Below are positions 30,254 to 41,430 of a stretch of 64,000 nucleotides of DNA, one piece after another. Position 1 is the stretch's first letter. Each line of letters opens with the position of its first letter. Made by a program: the position numbers and the translations under genes. Under the pieces are notes generated by a model. That model ran no database searches. It worked only from the letters and a program-made list of their open reading frames with translations, and had not been told where the DNA came from. Source of the DNA: Aristolochia californica (Eukaryota > Streptophyta > Magnoliopsida > Piperales > Aristolochiaceae); NCBI GenBank assembly GCA_029961685.1, contig JARWKL010000003.1, positions 15,023,731-15,087,730 on the forward strand, in the 5' to 3' direction.

Positions 30254-32408
30254 ATTGATTTTCAAGACTCGTAGGTATGGCTTTTCAGGATTCATGAAAC
30301 CTATTATTTTTCTTTTTTAATGGCTTTTTATAAATATTAGAATTCAGTTTTTTAGATTTTGTTGCTCGTCAGATTTTGTCCCTCCAATTTTACCAGTTTT
30401 ACTCTGACCATCCTATTGATCAGCTTTCAAACCTTAAATCCGCCTCAAGAAATAATCACCAAAGCGTTGCTCCAACAGTCTCTTGCAGATGCAGTCGCCA
30501 ATGGGTGTCTGAGTGACGGCAACCAAGTTGGAGATTACATGAGTCAGATAGTTCTCGCCCTTGGAAAACTCTTTAACCTTGAAGGATTCATCCACCAGGC
30601 TGATAATCTACGGCAATAGACCCTACACCAGATGATTCAAATTCTGACCATCCGACAAGCTGCTGGTATTTTTAAATTACTGCTATCCTGCTCCATTCGG
30701 CGTCGGGGATGTTTTTTTCTTAGAACTCTCAAGATATTGGGTTGTCCTAAGGAAAGAATTTTGTACCTTGCTGCTTTCCTGGAAAGTTTCCTATCTTGAT
30801 TAGCAACTCGTGGGCTTGCCGTTTATGATAAAGGAAGAATACTCTGGCAAGCATTCTCTATTCTATTTCCAGCAACATATAATCTTGGAAAGTTACTTGT
30901 TCCATTGGAAAGTTATCCACAATGGCTTCTTCTCAGCATGCGGCAAGCTCAAGAACAGAGGCAGCTTCACGGAATCTTTCTGGATGTATCGTCGTCTACT
31001 CCAGAATCCGAAAAAAAATAATTTGAACAAGCTGAGACGTTGTCCCGCTTTGTTCGTCGTCGGAGAGGAAGACGATGATTTTTCAGCCAACTTAGGTTTT
31101 GCCTTGCCGTTATGCCGAGGTTCGGTTTATGCAAGGTTCCGATCTGCTGAGGAAACTCAGCCGGAAATATCTCGGTGATAGATATTCTCCCGAGTCGTCG
31201 GTTCTCTGCTTCAACCGGAAAGTTTCTGTTTTCGTTGTTATCTCTGTTGCTGCTGTATTAAACCAGAACTCTATGGCGATTTTAGGAAACTCCTCTGCCA
31301 TTTCAGAGAAGAACTTCCGAAGGAAAGGCAGCAAAGATCGGCCGGCCGCGGGGAGGAAAACGGAAGCTCAGTTTCCGCACTGTTTGGTTGGGGAAGAAGA
31401 AGCACTGTTCATAAATTTTTTCCCAAGTAAAAATTTAATTGAGCGTCGAGTTAACCCAGCGCTGGTTTTGCCGCAACCTGGACCAAGTTGACTCAACAGT
31501 TTTCGCGTGACTTCTCTTCCCGACCGAGTCATCTCGGACCAACTCGGTCTAGGTAAACCCGGACCGGGTCAACTCGGGTCCGGGTCAACCTGACTCGAGC
31601 TACTTAATTTCTGCCACGGTATACATGGCCAAGATTTTGGCCCGACTCGATAAATGTTTTTCTTTGGCTGGATTATTTTTTTGAAGAATTGATAGATTAT
31701 TCCTTGGTTAACATATTATTTGGTCTAGATATATGTAATGGATTATTTCATGGGTCATTTTACAAGGGATTATTTTTGGGTTGTGGTAAATGGGCCCAAG
31801 CCAAGCTCATTTCAGCTGTAGCTATTGTATCTCTTTTGATGAGACATTATTATTGAAGAAGATGTAGCCTCATACCATTATTTATTGTTAACCCCATAAA
31901 AAATGTCAAAATTTGTTTTGGTTAGGAGTCCATGACGGAGGAACTTCATCCCCGTAAAAAATATTAAATTTATTTGTGGTCGGGAGTCCATGACGGAGGA
32001 ACTTCATCCCCATAAAAATATCACATTTTTGTTGTTAGAAGTCCATGACGGAGGAACTTCATCCCCATAAAAATATCACATTTTTGTTGTTAGAAGTCCA
32101 TGACGAAGGAACTTATTGTTATATTTATGTTACTTACCCTCATTAATATTATATATTACTCTACCACTTGAGAGTTGTTGTCCTGTGGAGGGACACGGTG
32201 GTGGAGGTGGACACTTCAGAGCAATGTCTTAGCGGCTAAGAGTGATTTCCTCTCACTAATATTATACTAGCTGGGCCTCATGAATGAGAACAACAGTATT
32301 AGGGGGAGTGTTGGAAGATGAAGGCATATTATACAAAAAAAAATTTATACATAATTTGCAGTAAGCTGGGAGTTCATACTGCTCTCTCACCCCCAGCTTG
32401 AGGGGGAG
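30254..32408 (+). other. N3 internal region, noncoding
   Basis: T-rich leader, then unrecognised sequence with short ORFs near 30359-30619 and 31099-31491 that match no domain and are not kept in N1 or N2. A GGGTCAACTCGG-like swarm lies at 31490-31610, the shared module at 31667-31877, a 55-58 bp tandem array at 31925-32110, and a pre-LTR strip similar to N1. Confidence 0.72.
31925..32110 (+). repeat. N3 tandem array, 55-58 bp unit
   Basis: CCATGACGGAGGAACTTCATC recurs at 31930, 31988, 32043 and (as CCATGACGAAGG) 32099. Two adjacent units are nearly identical, so part of the amplification is recent. Related to the N1 and N4 arrays. Confidence 0.87.
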
Positions 32409-32834
32409 TGTTGGAAGATAGGGCCCAAGCCCACACGACCAAGGAAGGCTCACATATCAAAGTGTATTAGAAGATGGGCCCAAGCCCATAAGACTAAGGA
32501 AGACCCATGGATCCAAGAGAAATAGATGACGGGCTCAAGGCCCACAAATCAAGGAGCAGGCCCATAGGCCCACATATATATTAATGGCAGGATGGTAAAT
32601 AAAGGGTCATCTCATAGAGATGACATTGATGTAATTATGTTAAAGTTCCAAGGTTAAAACCCTAAGTTCAGGGGTATTATTGTAATATTATCGTTTCATA
32701 AATTTATAAATAGAGCTTCAAGTGGAGGGTTAGGGATAATCAATTCCATAACCCTTCTTCCTCCAATTTTCTCCCAATGAGTTTCTTTCCCTTTTTGTAC
32801 ATGAGCTAAATTCATGGATTCCTAAAAATCAACA
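32409..32834 (+). repeat. N3 3' LTR
   Basis: TGTTGGAAGATAGGG to AAATCAACA. It has the second, diverged terminus copy (GTATTAGAAGATGGG) and several TGGGCC/GGCCCA words. One telo-box-like AAACCCTAAG near 32657 and a TTATAAATAGAG TATA element near 32705. Confidence 0.88.
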
Positions 32835-32839
32835 GCCTT

Positions 32840-32882
32840 TGTAAGTTATAGGAGCTTGAATACAACTCGGAGCATGTCTCCC
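32840..32882 (-). pseudogene. K3 gag, short continuation beyond N3
   Basis: Fourteen codons (ETCSELYSSSYNLQ) matching the same place in K6 and K8 gag (DTCTKLYLSTASLQ in K6). The match ends at 32882 where the K4 LTR starts with a complete terminus. Confidence 0.75.
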
Positions 32883-33523
32883 TATTAAATTTAGGATCCC
32901 TTTTCCATAATTCCGAGCAAGAGAGAAGAAAGAAAAGAAGAAAGGGAAGAAGAGCTCTTGGGTAGAGAGAAGAAAAAGTAAAACATAATTCCGAGCAAGA
33001 GAAAAAAGAAAGACAAAAAAGAGAAGGGAAGAGAGGTTGCGCCAAGCAAAAAGAGAAGGAGAGAGTAACTCGAGAATGAGATGAGTAACTTGATGAATTC
33101 CGGATTACAACTCCTCTATTTATAGTAGAGGAGGAGGTAGAGTCCTTATACAATTAGCCTTTCAATCCTAATTACATTCCAACTCTAACTCTCTAAGATA
33201 AGTCTATCCAAACCAATCTACTAGCAGACTCATATGAGTTGAACTAGGACTCTTTCTTCATTCACGTGAATATAAGGGAGAAGGCCAGCTCGTGGCCATA
33301 TCCTTGTGGGTCCCTCATGATCTTCTAGCTCATCTTGATAAGGTTGACAGCTTGTGAGATATTTGTGGGTCCCACTTGATCTTCAAGTCTTCTAACTCAA
33401 TTCAGCTTGTGCTTCTTAATTCCTTAACTCGTGTTTACTTGGGTGAGGACTCTTTTTGGTGTCCCACGTCCTCATGGTGGGTCCCACCAGTTCGAGCACC
33501 ATGGAGAGTCCCATATTGTAATA
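32883..33523 (-). repeat. K4 3' LTR
   Basis: Both termini have TA in place of the expected TG/CA pattern: TATTAAATTTAGG at 32883 (K3 has TGTTGAATTTAGG) and TATTACAATATGG on the minus strand at 33523. TATA element near 33115-33125 on the minus strand. A tandem-like duplication of an ATAATTCCGAGCAAGAG segment (near 32908 and 32985) makes it longer than the K3 LTR. The polypurine tract lies just right of 33523. Confidence 0.82.
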
Positions 33524-33539
33524 CTCCCCCTCAAGTTGG

Positions 33540-34990
33540 GGGTGAGAAGATATCATAAATGGCCAACTTGCTGCATATGGTAGATATAATCTTGTGAGTG
33601 ACCGACTTGGTGAGAATATCTGCAACTTCACTTTGTGAGGATTCAGCTTGGAACTTTTCTCGTATACAATGGCAATCCACTTCAATATGCTTTATCCTTT
33701 CATGGAAGACTAGATTTGATTTAATGTGTGTTGCTGCTTGATTGTCACAGTATAGATCTATTGAAGTTTTTTTTGTAGAATCCCAATTCAGTGAGAAGAG
33801 ATCTTATCCATATGAGTTCACTAACAGTGTGTGCCAAGGCCCTGTATTCTGCTTCTGCACTCGACTGTGCTACTACATTTTGCTTTTTGCTTTTCCATGT
33901 AACCAAATTCCCTCCAACCATCGTACAAAATCCCGAAGTAGATTTTCTGTCATCCGCGGATCCGGCCCAGTCTGCATCTTAGAATCCTTCGATGTTGCAG
34001 TGACTATGGTTTTTATAGAGAAGCCCCCTTCCTGAAGCTCCTTTCCGATATTGTAGTATTCTTTCAAGTGCTTGCCAATGACTAAGTTGTGGCTAGTGCA
34101 TGTATTGACTTACCCACACTTATTGCATATGAAATATCTGGCCTTGTTACACACAAGTAAATAAGTTGTCCCACTAGTCTTTGATATTTCCCAATATCTA
34201 CATATTTTCCAGTGCCTCCACATAATTTTGTATTTGCATCCATAGGAGTGTCTATTGGTTTGCATCCCATCATTCCTATCTCGTCTCGTAGATCAATGAC
34301 ATACATCCTTTGGGATAGCACAATCCCATGTCTGGATTGTAATACTTCAATACCCAAAAAATATTTGAGTAGTCTAAGATGCTTCGTCTTGAATTCAGCA
34401 CATATTTTCTCTTTTGGTTTCTAAATGCCCTCGGAATCACTCCCAGTTAAAATAATATCCATATACATCCAGAATCACCTTACGTCTAGGTGTATTTTCA
34501 ATAAATACTGAGTGATCTCCAGAGCATCTATGAAAGTCGGCATGTATGATGGCTTGACTAAATTTCTCAAACCATGCCCGAGGGGACTGCTTTAGACTAT
34601 ATAGAGATTTTTTTAGGCGGCATACAGACTCCCCCTCAACCACATACCCAAGTGGTTGTTGCATGTAAATTTCTTCTTTAATATCACCATTAAGAAATGC
34701 ATTTTTCACATCAAGTTGATATATCGGCCATGATGAATTGCCCGCTAGAGATAATAATAAACGTACCAAGTTCATTTTTGCCACTGGAGATAAGGTTTCT
34801 TCATAATCAATTTCATAGCACTGAGTATAACCTTTGACAACCAATCGAGCCTTCAATCGTGCAATTGACCCATCCGGATTCTGTTTGACAGTATAAACCC
34901 ACTTGCAACCAACAAGTTTTTTATCTGTAGGAAGAGGAACCAGTGACCATGTATGATTGTCATTAAGGGCCTTCATTTCTTCATCCATTG
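33540..34990 (-). pseudogene. K4 reverse transcriptase and RNase H
   Basis: RT at 34437-34988: DEEMKALNDNHTWSLVPLP, GCKWVYTVKQNPDGS, YEIDYEETLSPVAK, YQLDVKNAFLNGDIKEEIYM, KSLYSLKQSPRAW. The YVDD box near 34450-34462 is lost by a deletion of about five bases (reads LDVYGYYFNW), which also shifts the frame. The tail continues at 34082-34357 (GIEVLQSRHGIVLSQ). RNase H fragments run from 34035 down to 33540. Confidence 0.86.
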
Positions 34991-36330
34991 CTGCCTTCCA
35001 CCCTGGATGTTGTAGAGCCTCTTGATAGGACTGTGGAGCAGATATGGAGGAAATAGAAGAAAGAAACTGACAACATTAAGGTAAGAGATGATGATGAGAC
35101 AAAATTTGAAATGGGATGAGAAGTACAAGGTCTAGTATATGATCGAGGTTCTTTCCTTATAGCAATAGGACGAATATCATATTGAGGGCCAACAATAACT
35201 GGGGATGAAAGACTTACCTCTGTTGGATCTGTTAACTCGGCGAGTGTGGTGTCGGTCACTTGCTCTGGGGTTTGAATAATATCTGTATCACGAGGCACAA
35301 CCAGTTGAGGGGAACCTGGGACTGAGGATAAATCAGGAGGAGTGCTATTAGAATAAAATAAGGAGTCTTAAAAAAATGTTACATCCCTAGACACAAATAA
35401 ACGTTGAAGAGTAAGACTAGAACAAACATAACCCTTTTGTGTGCGAGAGTATGCCAACAAGATACACTTGATAGATTTAGGATCAAGTTTGCTGTGTCTA
35501 GGTAATGAATTATGAACAAAACATTGACATCTGAAGACTTTCAAAGGTAATGAAAACGGATCATCATTTGGTAATAATATAGAGTAAGGAGATTTATTAC
35601 CAAGAACGGTAGATGGTAGATGATTTATAAGAAAGCAAGCCGTAAGGATTGCATGAGGCCAATAAAAGTTTGGAACTTTCTTGGCATATAATAAACCTCG
35701 AGCTACCTCAAGAATATGATGATTTTTTCGTTCGGCTACACCATTTTTTTGAGGAGTGTAGGCGCATGATGTTTGATGGAAAATGCCATTTTCTTGACAA
35801 AAAGAGTCAAGGTCTTTGGAAACATATTCTTTGGCATTATCAGACTGGAGAATTTTTATTTTCTGACCAAATTGTGTGAGTACCATAGCATGAAATGACT
35901 TAAAAATGAATGGTATCTCAGAACACTCCTTAAATATAAACAACGAAGTTGTCGAGTGAAATCATCAATAAATGTAATAAAATATTTTGCTTGAGAATTA
36001 TTGGAGACACTCAAGGGCCCCCAAACATCAGTATGAATTAATGAAAATGGAGTAACACTTTTGACTTCTGGACGAGGAGAGTATGTACTCTATTGATGTT
36101 TACTCAATTGACAAACCTCACAATGAAATTTTGAACTTACTTTAAGAGAAGGAAATATATAATGAAGAGACTGTGCAGATGGATGTCCCAACCGATTTGT
36201 GCCATAACCGTGTCTCATTTTTAGTAGTAGAAACCATATTTTTTTGTGGCATGTTCAAGTAGTAAAGCCCCCCCTTGTTCATGGCCTCCACCAATCACCT
36301 ACTTCATTATAAGATCCTGAAAGACACATG
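34981..36330 (-). pseudogene. K4 integrase with pre-integrase domain
   Basis: A good open stretch at 35368-35943 includes QSDNAKEYVSKDLDSFCQEN, TSCAYTPQKNGVAERKNHH and the tail CILLAYSRTQKGY, so second Asp and Glu are present. First catalytic Asp region near 36000-36040 is in another frame (LSVSNNSQ, D of the FDDFTR motif near 35955). Pre-integrase HxxxH/CxxC remnants lie at 36100-36260. Linker to RT is 34981-35298. Confidence 0.82.
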
Positions 36331-36399
36331 AAGTGGGTGAGAAAGTAACAGAGAAATTAAAATATTTTGTCAACTGACTAATAGATAATAGATTCAAAG

Positions 36400-36640
36400 G
36401 GAAAGTAGGAATGAAAAGAATATTAGTGAGCAGAATTAATGGGGTGATAGAAGTGGAATCTTTTCCTTGGATTTTGGTTTGAGAACCGTCAGCTATGGTA
36501 GCAACTTGTGTGAAAGATTCGGAGATAGAGAATGTTATAAATTTTTGTTACCAGTAAGCTGCTCGGAAGCTAAATAATAACACCCAGTAGTACTTCTTCA
36601 ATCAACTCGATGTATGGAGAATTTTAGCATTGATGCTAAA
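36400..36640 (-). pseudogene. K4 protease fragment
   Basis: The minus strand near 36555-36580 reads ASEQLTGNK, the part directly after the DSGA active site in this family. The active site itself is scrambled. Sequence continuity with K3/K8 protease ends close to 36600 and K5 starts at 36641. Confidence 0.6.
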
Positions 36641-37017
36641 TGTTGGAAGATGGGCTCAAGCCCACAAGCTCAAGGCAAGAAAATCACACATCAAAGGAGT
36701 TGCACATGTGTGTGAAATATGATACTTCACTTAAAGATGGCATAGAGGTGTAAATATGTGTTCTTTTTATGTCTTTTACTTCATCAAGTTGTAGCCCTAA
36801 GGGCATTGTAAAGACTATAAATAAAGGCACTGACTAAAAGGTAGAGCATTTGAAGCACTCTCCTCTTTTTCCACAAATTCGTCCAGCCTTCATTTTCACT
36901 TTGATGCAAACCTCTTCTCCCTTAATCCAAACTCTCTCCTTCCACGTCCTTCTTCTTCTCCTCTCCTTCTCTTTTCTTCTTCTTCTTCTTCCTCGTTGAT
37001 CTAAAGTTCCTTTCATG
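36641..37017 (+). repeat. K5 5' LTR with damaged end
   Basis: Starts TGTTGGAAGATGGGCTC. TATA element ACTATAAATAAAGG near 36817. Ends in TTTCATG, after which a primer-like GATCAGAACAAG follows. Compared with K6 and K8, the last 20 or so bases of the LTR and the first bases of the primer site are missing, as if lost between two ATG words. Confidence 0.8.
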
Positions 37018-37914
37018 AGATCAGAACAAGAAGTTAAGGATCCCTCTCGATGAAATTATTTTGAATTTATTCAAGAAGTTGTAAAAGAAGGAGTTCAGTC
37101 ATGAAGAGATAAGTTCATTCTCTTCTTATTTACATTTTATTTTCTTTCCTTATTTACATACTCCTCTTTACTGTTTTTCTACTTTTTGAACTTTGAATCA
37201 CACCAAGTTAAGATAAATCTTTATATGTTGTGAAGATTTATTTTTACGACTAAATTGATGTTATAATCTTGATCTTCTTGTAAATCAATTACAAGCGTGA
37301 TTAAGATCATTTGCAGTTTGCATCTTATAAAGATTGATGAGTGAGATTCAATTACCTTTATGTAACTTGGATCAATCTCATTTGAGGTAGAATTCCAGCA
37401 CATGTTGTTGTAACTTCTCCTACTTAATGTTGCTCATGGGTTTTTTTTTATGTTGTTGGATACCCATTATATGTTTGGTGAAATTCCAGCAGTCATTTAC
37501 CCTTTGTAGTTTCTTTTGAACTTCAACAATTGAAATTTTTTTACGTTGAAGTATCCCATGAACTGAAGATAAATTTCTTCTAAGTATCTTGATTTGCCTT
37601 TAAATCTTCTCTAAATATTTTTTTCTATCTCTCGGTTTGTGTTGGAGTTTGGATTAAGTCCTAATCGGTTGCATCTACCTTCTTCTCTTTGTTTTTAAGA
37701 ATACAAGAGGAGTTGAGTGATGGCTGGATTTTGTTCTCACTTGCTAAAGGCAAAAATTTGTTGATAATTTGGTGTTTGCTCTCGTGAAAGAAATTGGTTC
37801 TCGTTCTCCTTTTTTCGGTGACTGATTTGGTCCATGGGTTCTTCAAATTACTTTGAGTAATTGTTATTTGAAGAAGGCCCCTTCCCTTGACCTCCACATT
37901 TAACTTGCCTCATC
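37018..37914 (+). other. K5 leader
   Basis: Untranslated leader of about 900 bases between LTR and gag, T-rich, similar to 45461-46348 (inverted) in K6 and 50856-51718 in K8. No ORF of note. Conservation among three copies at this length suggests it belongs to the element rather than to a separate insertion. Confidence 0.7.
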
Positions 37915-38125
37915 ATGGAGAGTGGACACAACAGTAATAAGAGTGATATACTCCGTATTACTAAGATTCCACTAAGAGGTCTCTCCAATTACATGAGCTA
38001 GTACAATTGGTTCGGAGGGTTCTTATTACTCGTGACCTCTAAAGCCACGTTATTAAATTTCCTCCTCCGATTGATGAAGAAGATGAGACCTACCAAAAGT
38101 GGGTTGAAAATGATAACATGGTGAT
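37915..38125 (+). pseudogene. K5 gag N-terminus
   Basis: ATG at 37915, reading MESGHNSNKSDILRITKIPL, then GLSNYMS and a stop. Further on, after frame changes, PPPIDEEDETYQKWVENDN. Matches the start of K8 and K6 gag. Cut at the junction with K6. Confidence 0.82.
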
Positions 38126-38371
38126 AAGGTTGGACAAATTTGTGGAAGAAGAGGAGAGGGCTTCAATGCTCTACCTCTTAGCCAATGCCTTTATATATAG
38201 TTTTACAATGCCCTTAGGGCTACAACTTGATAAAACAAAAGACATAAAAGGAACACATATTTACACCTCCATGCCATCTTTATGGAAAGTACCATATTTT
38301 ACACATATGTCACTCCTTTGATGTGCGGGCTTCTTGTCTTGAGCTTGTGGGCTTGAGCCCATCTTCCAACA
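38126..38371 (-). repeat. K6 3' LTR, truncated
   Basis: Starts (minus) with TGTTGGAAGATGGGCTC at 38371 and is lost after the CTTCCACAAATTTGTCC stretch at 38126. Compared with its own 5' LTR about 140 bases are missing at the end. The polypurine tract GAGGGGGAG (minus) is next to 38371. Confidence 0.85.
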
Positions 38372-40090
38372 CTCCCCCTCAAGCTAGAGGAGAAAAGACA
38401 TCATAAATACCCAGCTTGCCATATATAAAAGATAGGATTTTAGATATAACAGGTTTAGTGAGAATATCAGCTACTTGCTCTTGAGATGAAACATGTTCGA
38501 TGGAGATTATTCTTGCTTAAAGCTTCTCTGGTATAAAGTGACAATCCACCTCAATATGTTTAGTTCTTTCATGGAAGACTGGATTTGAAGTAATTTGAAT
38601 GGCTGTTTGGTTATCATAATGCAAACCCATGGAACCTCTTTTATAAAATCCTAATTCGGTAAGAAGGGTCCTAATCCATAAGAGTTCACTAACTATATGA
38701 CATAACTCTATATTCTGCTTCGGCGCTAGATCTTGAAACTACATTTTGCTTCTTACTTTTCCATGTAACCAAATTCCCTCCAACAAGAGTACAATATCCC
38801 AATGTAGATTTCCTATCATCAGGTGATCCAACCCAATCTGCATCTGAGAAACCTTCTATATTGAAGTGCCCATGTTTTTATACGACGATCCTCTTCCCGA
38901 AGCTCCTTTTAGGTATCATAATATTCTCTCTAAGGCCTACCAGTTGATAATTTGTAGTTTGTACATGAATTGACTCACAACACTTACATCATATGATATG
39001 TCCGGCCCAGTTAGCATGAGATAGATCAGTCTTCCCACGAGTCTTTGATATTTTCCAATATCAATATCTTCTTCAATCGAGGCACACAATTTTACATTTG
39101 TATCCATAGGTGTGTCAACTGGTCGACAACCCTTCATTCCTGCTTCATCAAGGAGATCCAAGATATATTTCCACTGAGACAATATTATTCGATGCTTGGA
39201 TTGAAGAACATCTATGCCCAAAAAAAATTAAGCATACCCAGATCTTTAATCTTGAATTCTTGACATATCATATTTGTTCTTGTATGCTCTGAGCATCCTC
39301 ACCGGTTAAGATAATATCATCAACATTTACAGCCAATAATATTTTTCCTTTGACAGTATCTTTAAAATATAATAAATGATCGACCAAGCTCTGATAAAAA
39401 CCAAACCATAGAAGTGCTTGACTAAATTTATCAAACCAAGCCCGAGGGGACTCTTTAAGCCCACATAAAGATTTTTTTAACCGGCATACCGACTCCCCCT
39501 CAACCACATAACCAAGTGGTTGAACCATATAAATTTCCTCACGTATATCACCATTTAAAAAGGCATTGTTGACATCCAATTGATATATGGGCCATGATGA
39601 ATTAGCCGCAATGGGTAAGATGATACATATTGAATTCAATTTGGCAATAGGAGAGAAGGTCTCCTCATAATCTATCCCATAGCACTAAGTATAACCTTTA
39701 GCAACGAGTCGAGCTTTAAGATGAGCAACCAATCCATCTGGGTTATGTTTCACCGAAAACACCCATCTACAACCTATCGATCTTTTACCTTTTGGGAGTG
39801 ATGTTAAGGACCAGGTTTGATTTTCATATAAGGCGTGCATTTCTTCATCCATAGCCGCCTTCCATCCTGGATGCTTCAGGGCCTCCTGATACGATTGTGG
39901 AATAAAAGTAAAAGAAAGAGAAGCAAGGAACTGAAAGCACTCCGAAGACAAACAATTGTGAGACATTAAATTTGAGATATGATGAGAAGTAGTACAGGAA
40001 TGACGTTCCTTTCCTAAAACAATAGGCCTAGTATCAAATTCAGGCCCAAACATAGGAGGAGAAGGACTTACCTCTGGTGGATCCAACTAC
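38372..40090 (-). pseudogene. K6 reverse transcriptase and RNase H
   Basis: RT N-terminal part at 39685-40086 (GWKAAMDEEMHALYENQTW, GCRWVFSVKHNPDG, LKARLVAKGYT), central part at 39268-39639 (YQLDVNNAFLNGDIREEIYM, CRLKKSLCGLKESPRAW, catalytic AVNVDDIILTGED near 39305-39335 with Asn for Tyr), tail at 38937-39221. RNase H continues to 38400 in broken frames (ARSSAEAEYR-like region near 38710-38740; LADILTKP-like region near 38455). Stops and frameshifts throughout. Confidence 0.86.
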
Positions 40091-40269
40091 CCCACAGGTG
40101 AAGGTACGACTGGTACGTCAGAGGGTGGATTAATATCAACATTGCAAGGCATAAACAAACACAGAGTGGTAGAAGGAAATGTCCATCCTGGAGGAGCATC
40201 ATGGGAGGAGTAGAAGGAGGTGTCCTCAAAGAAAGTTACATCCTGAGAAACAAGCATCCTCCAAAGGTT

Positions 40270-40996
40270 AGGATTGCAAGAGACATAACCTTTCTAGGTA
40301 CGAGAGTACCCCAAAAAAATACACCTCATAGACCGAGGTTCAAGTTTATTTTTTTGTGGGGAAGTAACATGAAAAAAACATGTACATCCAAACACTTTAA
40401 GTGGAAGAGAAAATTGATCTTCACCATGAAATAAAATAGAGTAAAGAGTTTTATTATGAAGAACCGATGAAGGTAACCTATTAATAAGAAAGCAAGTCAT
40501 AAGCATAGCATGAGGCCAATAAAAATAGGGTACCTTCATGGAGTAGAGGAGGCCCCGAACAACGTCAAGAAGGTGACGATTCTTCCTTTCAGCAACACCA
40601 TTTTGTTGAGGGGTGTAGGCACATGATGTTTGATGGATAAGCCCATTACCCTCACAAAATGATTTCAATTCTTTGGACAAATATTCCTTAGCATTATCAG
40701 ACCTAAGGATTTGAATTTTCATCCCAAATTGTGTCAATACCATAGCATGAAAATTTTTAAATATAGGAAGAGCTTTTGAACGTTCTTTAAATAAATATAA
40801 CCAAGTCACTCGGGTAAAATCATCAACAAAAGTGACAAAATATTTAACTTGAAAAATATTTGAGACACATAAAGGTTCCATACATTAGAATGTATTAACT
40901 CAAAAGGAACAACAGTTGTAGTTGTAAGACGAAGAGAATATGTACTCCTAATGTGTTTACTTAATTGACTAACCTCACAAATGAAAGTAGAAAGTA
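40270..40996 (-). pseudogene. K6 integrase core
   Basis: Open at 40294-40881: YFVTFVDDFTRVTWLYLFKE (first Asp), QILRSDNAKEYLSKELKSF (second Asp), HQTSCAYTPQQNGVAERKNR (Glu), then HAMLMTCFLINRLPSSVL and a tail with CIFLGYSRT. The DDE residues are all present in one frame of 195 codons, the best-preserved integrase in the window. The pre-integrase part upstream is cut at 40996 by N4. Confidence 0.9.
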
Positions 40997-41001
40997 TTTT
41001 T

Positions 41002-41430
41002 TTTTGAATTTATGAAAAAGAGAAATACTTCATTGACATTAATAATTTGTTGTAATCAGAGTACATGAACCTCTATTTATAATAAAGGAAGGTAGTAAAG
41101 TCCAATTACAATAAAACTACCGTTGTCCCAATTACACCCAAACTCTAACACTTAAAGATAAGTCCTACCATAATTAAATAACTCAATATTGATAAAAGAC
41201 AAACATAACTCAAACTAAAACTCTTCTTGGTCATGACCCTAAGATAAAGATACTTTTGTGAGTCCTTCTTGATCTTCCAATTGATGTGATAAGGATGCCA
41301 ACTCATGGTAATCATTGTGGGTCCTACTTCTTATGGGCTTGGGCCCATCTTGGTCGTGTGACCCATCTTATAATAATCTTAGATATGTGGGCCTTCCTTG
41401 GTCGTGCGGGCTTGAGCTTATCTTCCAACA
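41002..41430 (-). repeat. N4 3' LTR
   Basis: Minus start TGTTGGAAGATAAGC at 41430. The TATA element CTATTTATAATAAAGG (plus view) is near 41072-41090. TGGGCC words read as GGGCCCA near 41340-41350. The far end borders a T-run, so its exact base is uncertain by one or two. Confidence 0.83.

Larger units (their letters stand above)
29909..32834 (+). mobile_element. N3: noncoding LTR retrotransposon in K3 gag
   Basis: 5' LTR 29909-30241, primer site 30242-30253, internal 2.15 kb, polypurine tract at 32399-32408, 3' LTR 32409-32834. Removing it rejoins the K3 gag frame (..LYSSSYNLQR / PYDILQ..). The right duplication is GCCTT; on the left one T appears lost (GGCCT). No gag or pol. Closest to N1 in LTR and tandem array. 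Confidence 0.88.
25556..32882 (-). mobile_element. K3: copia element on minus strand, 5' end missing
   Basis: From right to left on the minus strand: gag C-terminal half, protease, integrase, RT, RNase H, 3' LTR. It lies in K2 RT; left flank is CTATC. It is interrupted in gag by N3 and its gag ends abruptly at 32882 where the LTR of K4 begins. Leader, primer site and 5' LTR are not present. RT retains YVDD. Confidence 0.86.
32883..36640 (-). mobile_element. K4: copia element on minus strand, 5' end missing
   Basis: 3' LTR at 32883-33523, then RNase H, RT, integrase and part of protease reading right to left. Same family as K3. The LTR terminus facing K3 is complete, so K4 most likely inserted in K3 gag (possible duplication CTCCC at 32878-32882). 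Its protease is cut at 36640 by K5. The K4 gag and 5' LTR are not in the window. Confidence 0.83.
36641..38125 (+). mobile_element. K5: 5' fragment of a plus-strand copia (K8 family)
   Basis: LTR 36641-37017, leader, and gag start at 37915, all collinear with K8 (50459 onward) and with the mirror-image 5' end of K6 (46749 downward). Continuity ends at about 38126, where the sequence switches to the inverted 3' LTR of K6. Only about 70 gag codons remain. Left flank in K4 is CTAAA. Confidence 0.85.

Noticed and set aside
30359..31491. Short ORFs inside N3 (86-130 codons), and similar ones in N1 and N2
   Set aside because: No domain recognised, not collinear among N1, N2 and N3, and different frames on both strands are equally long.
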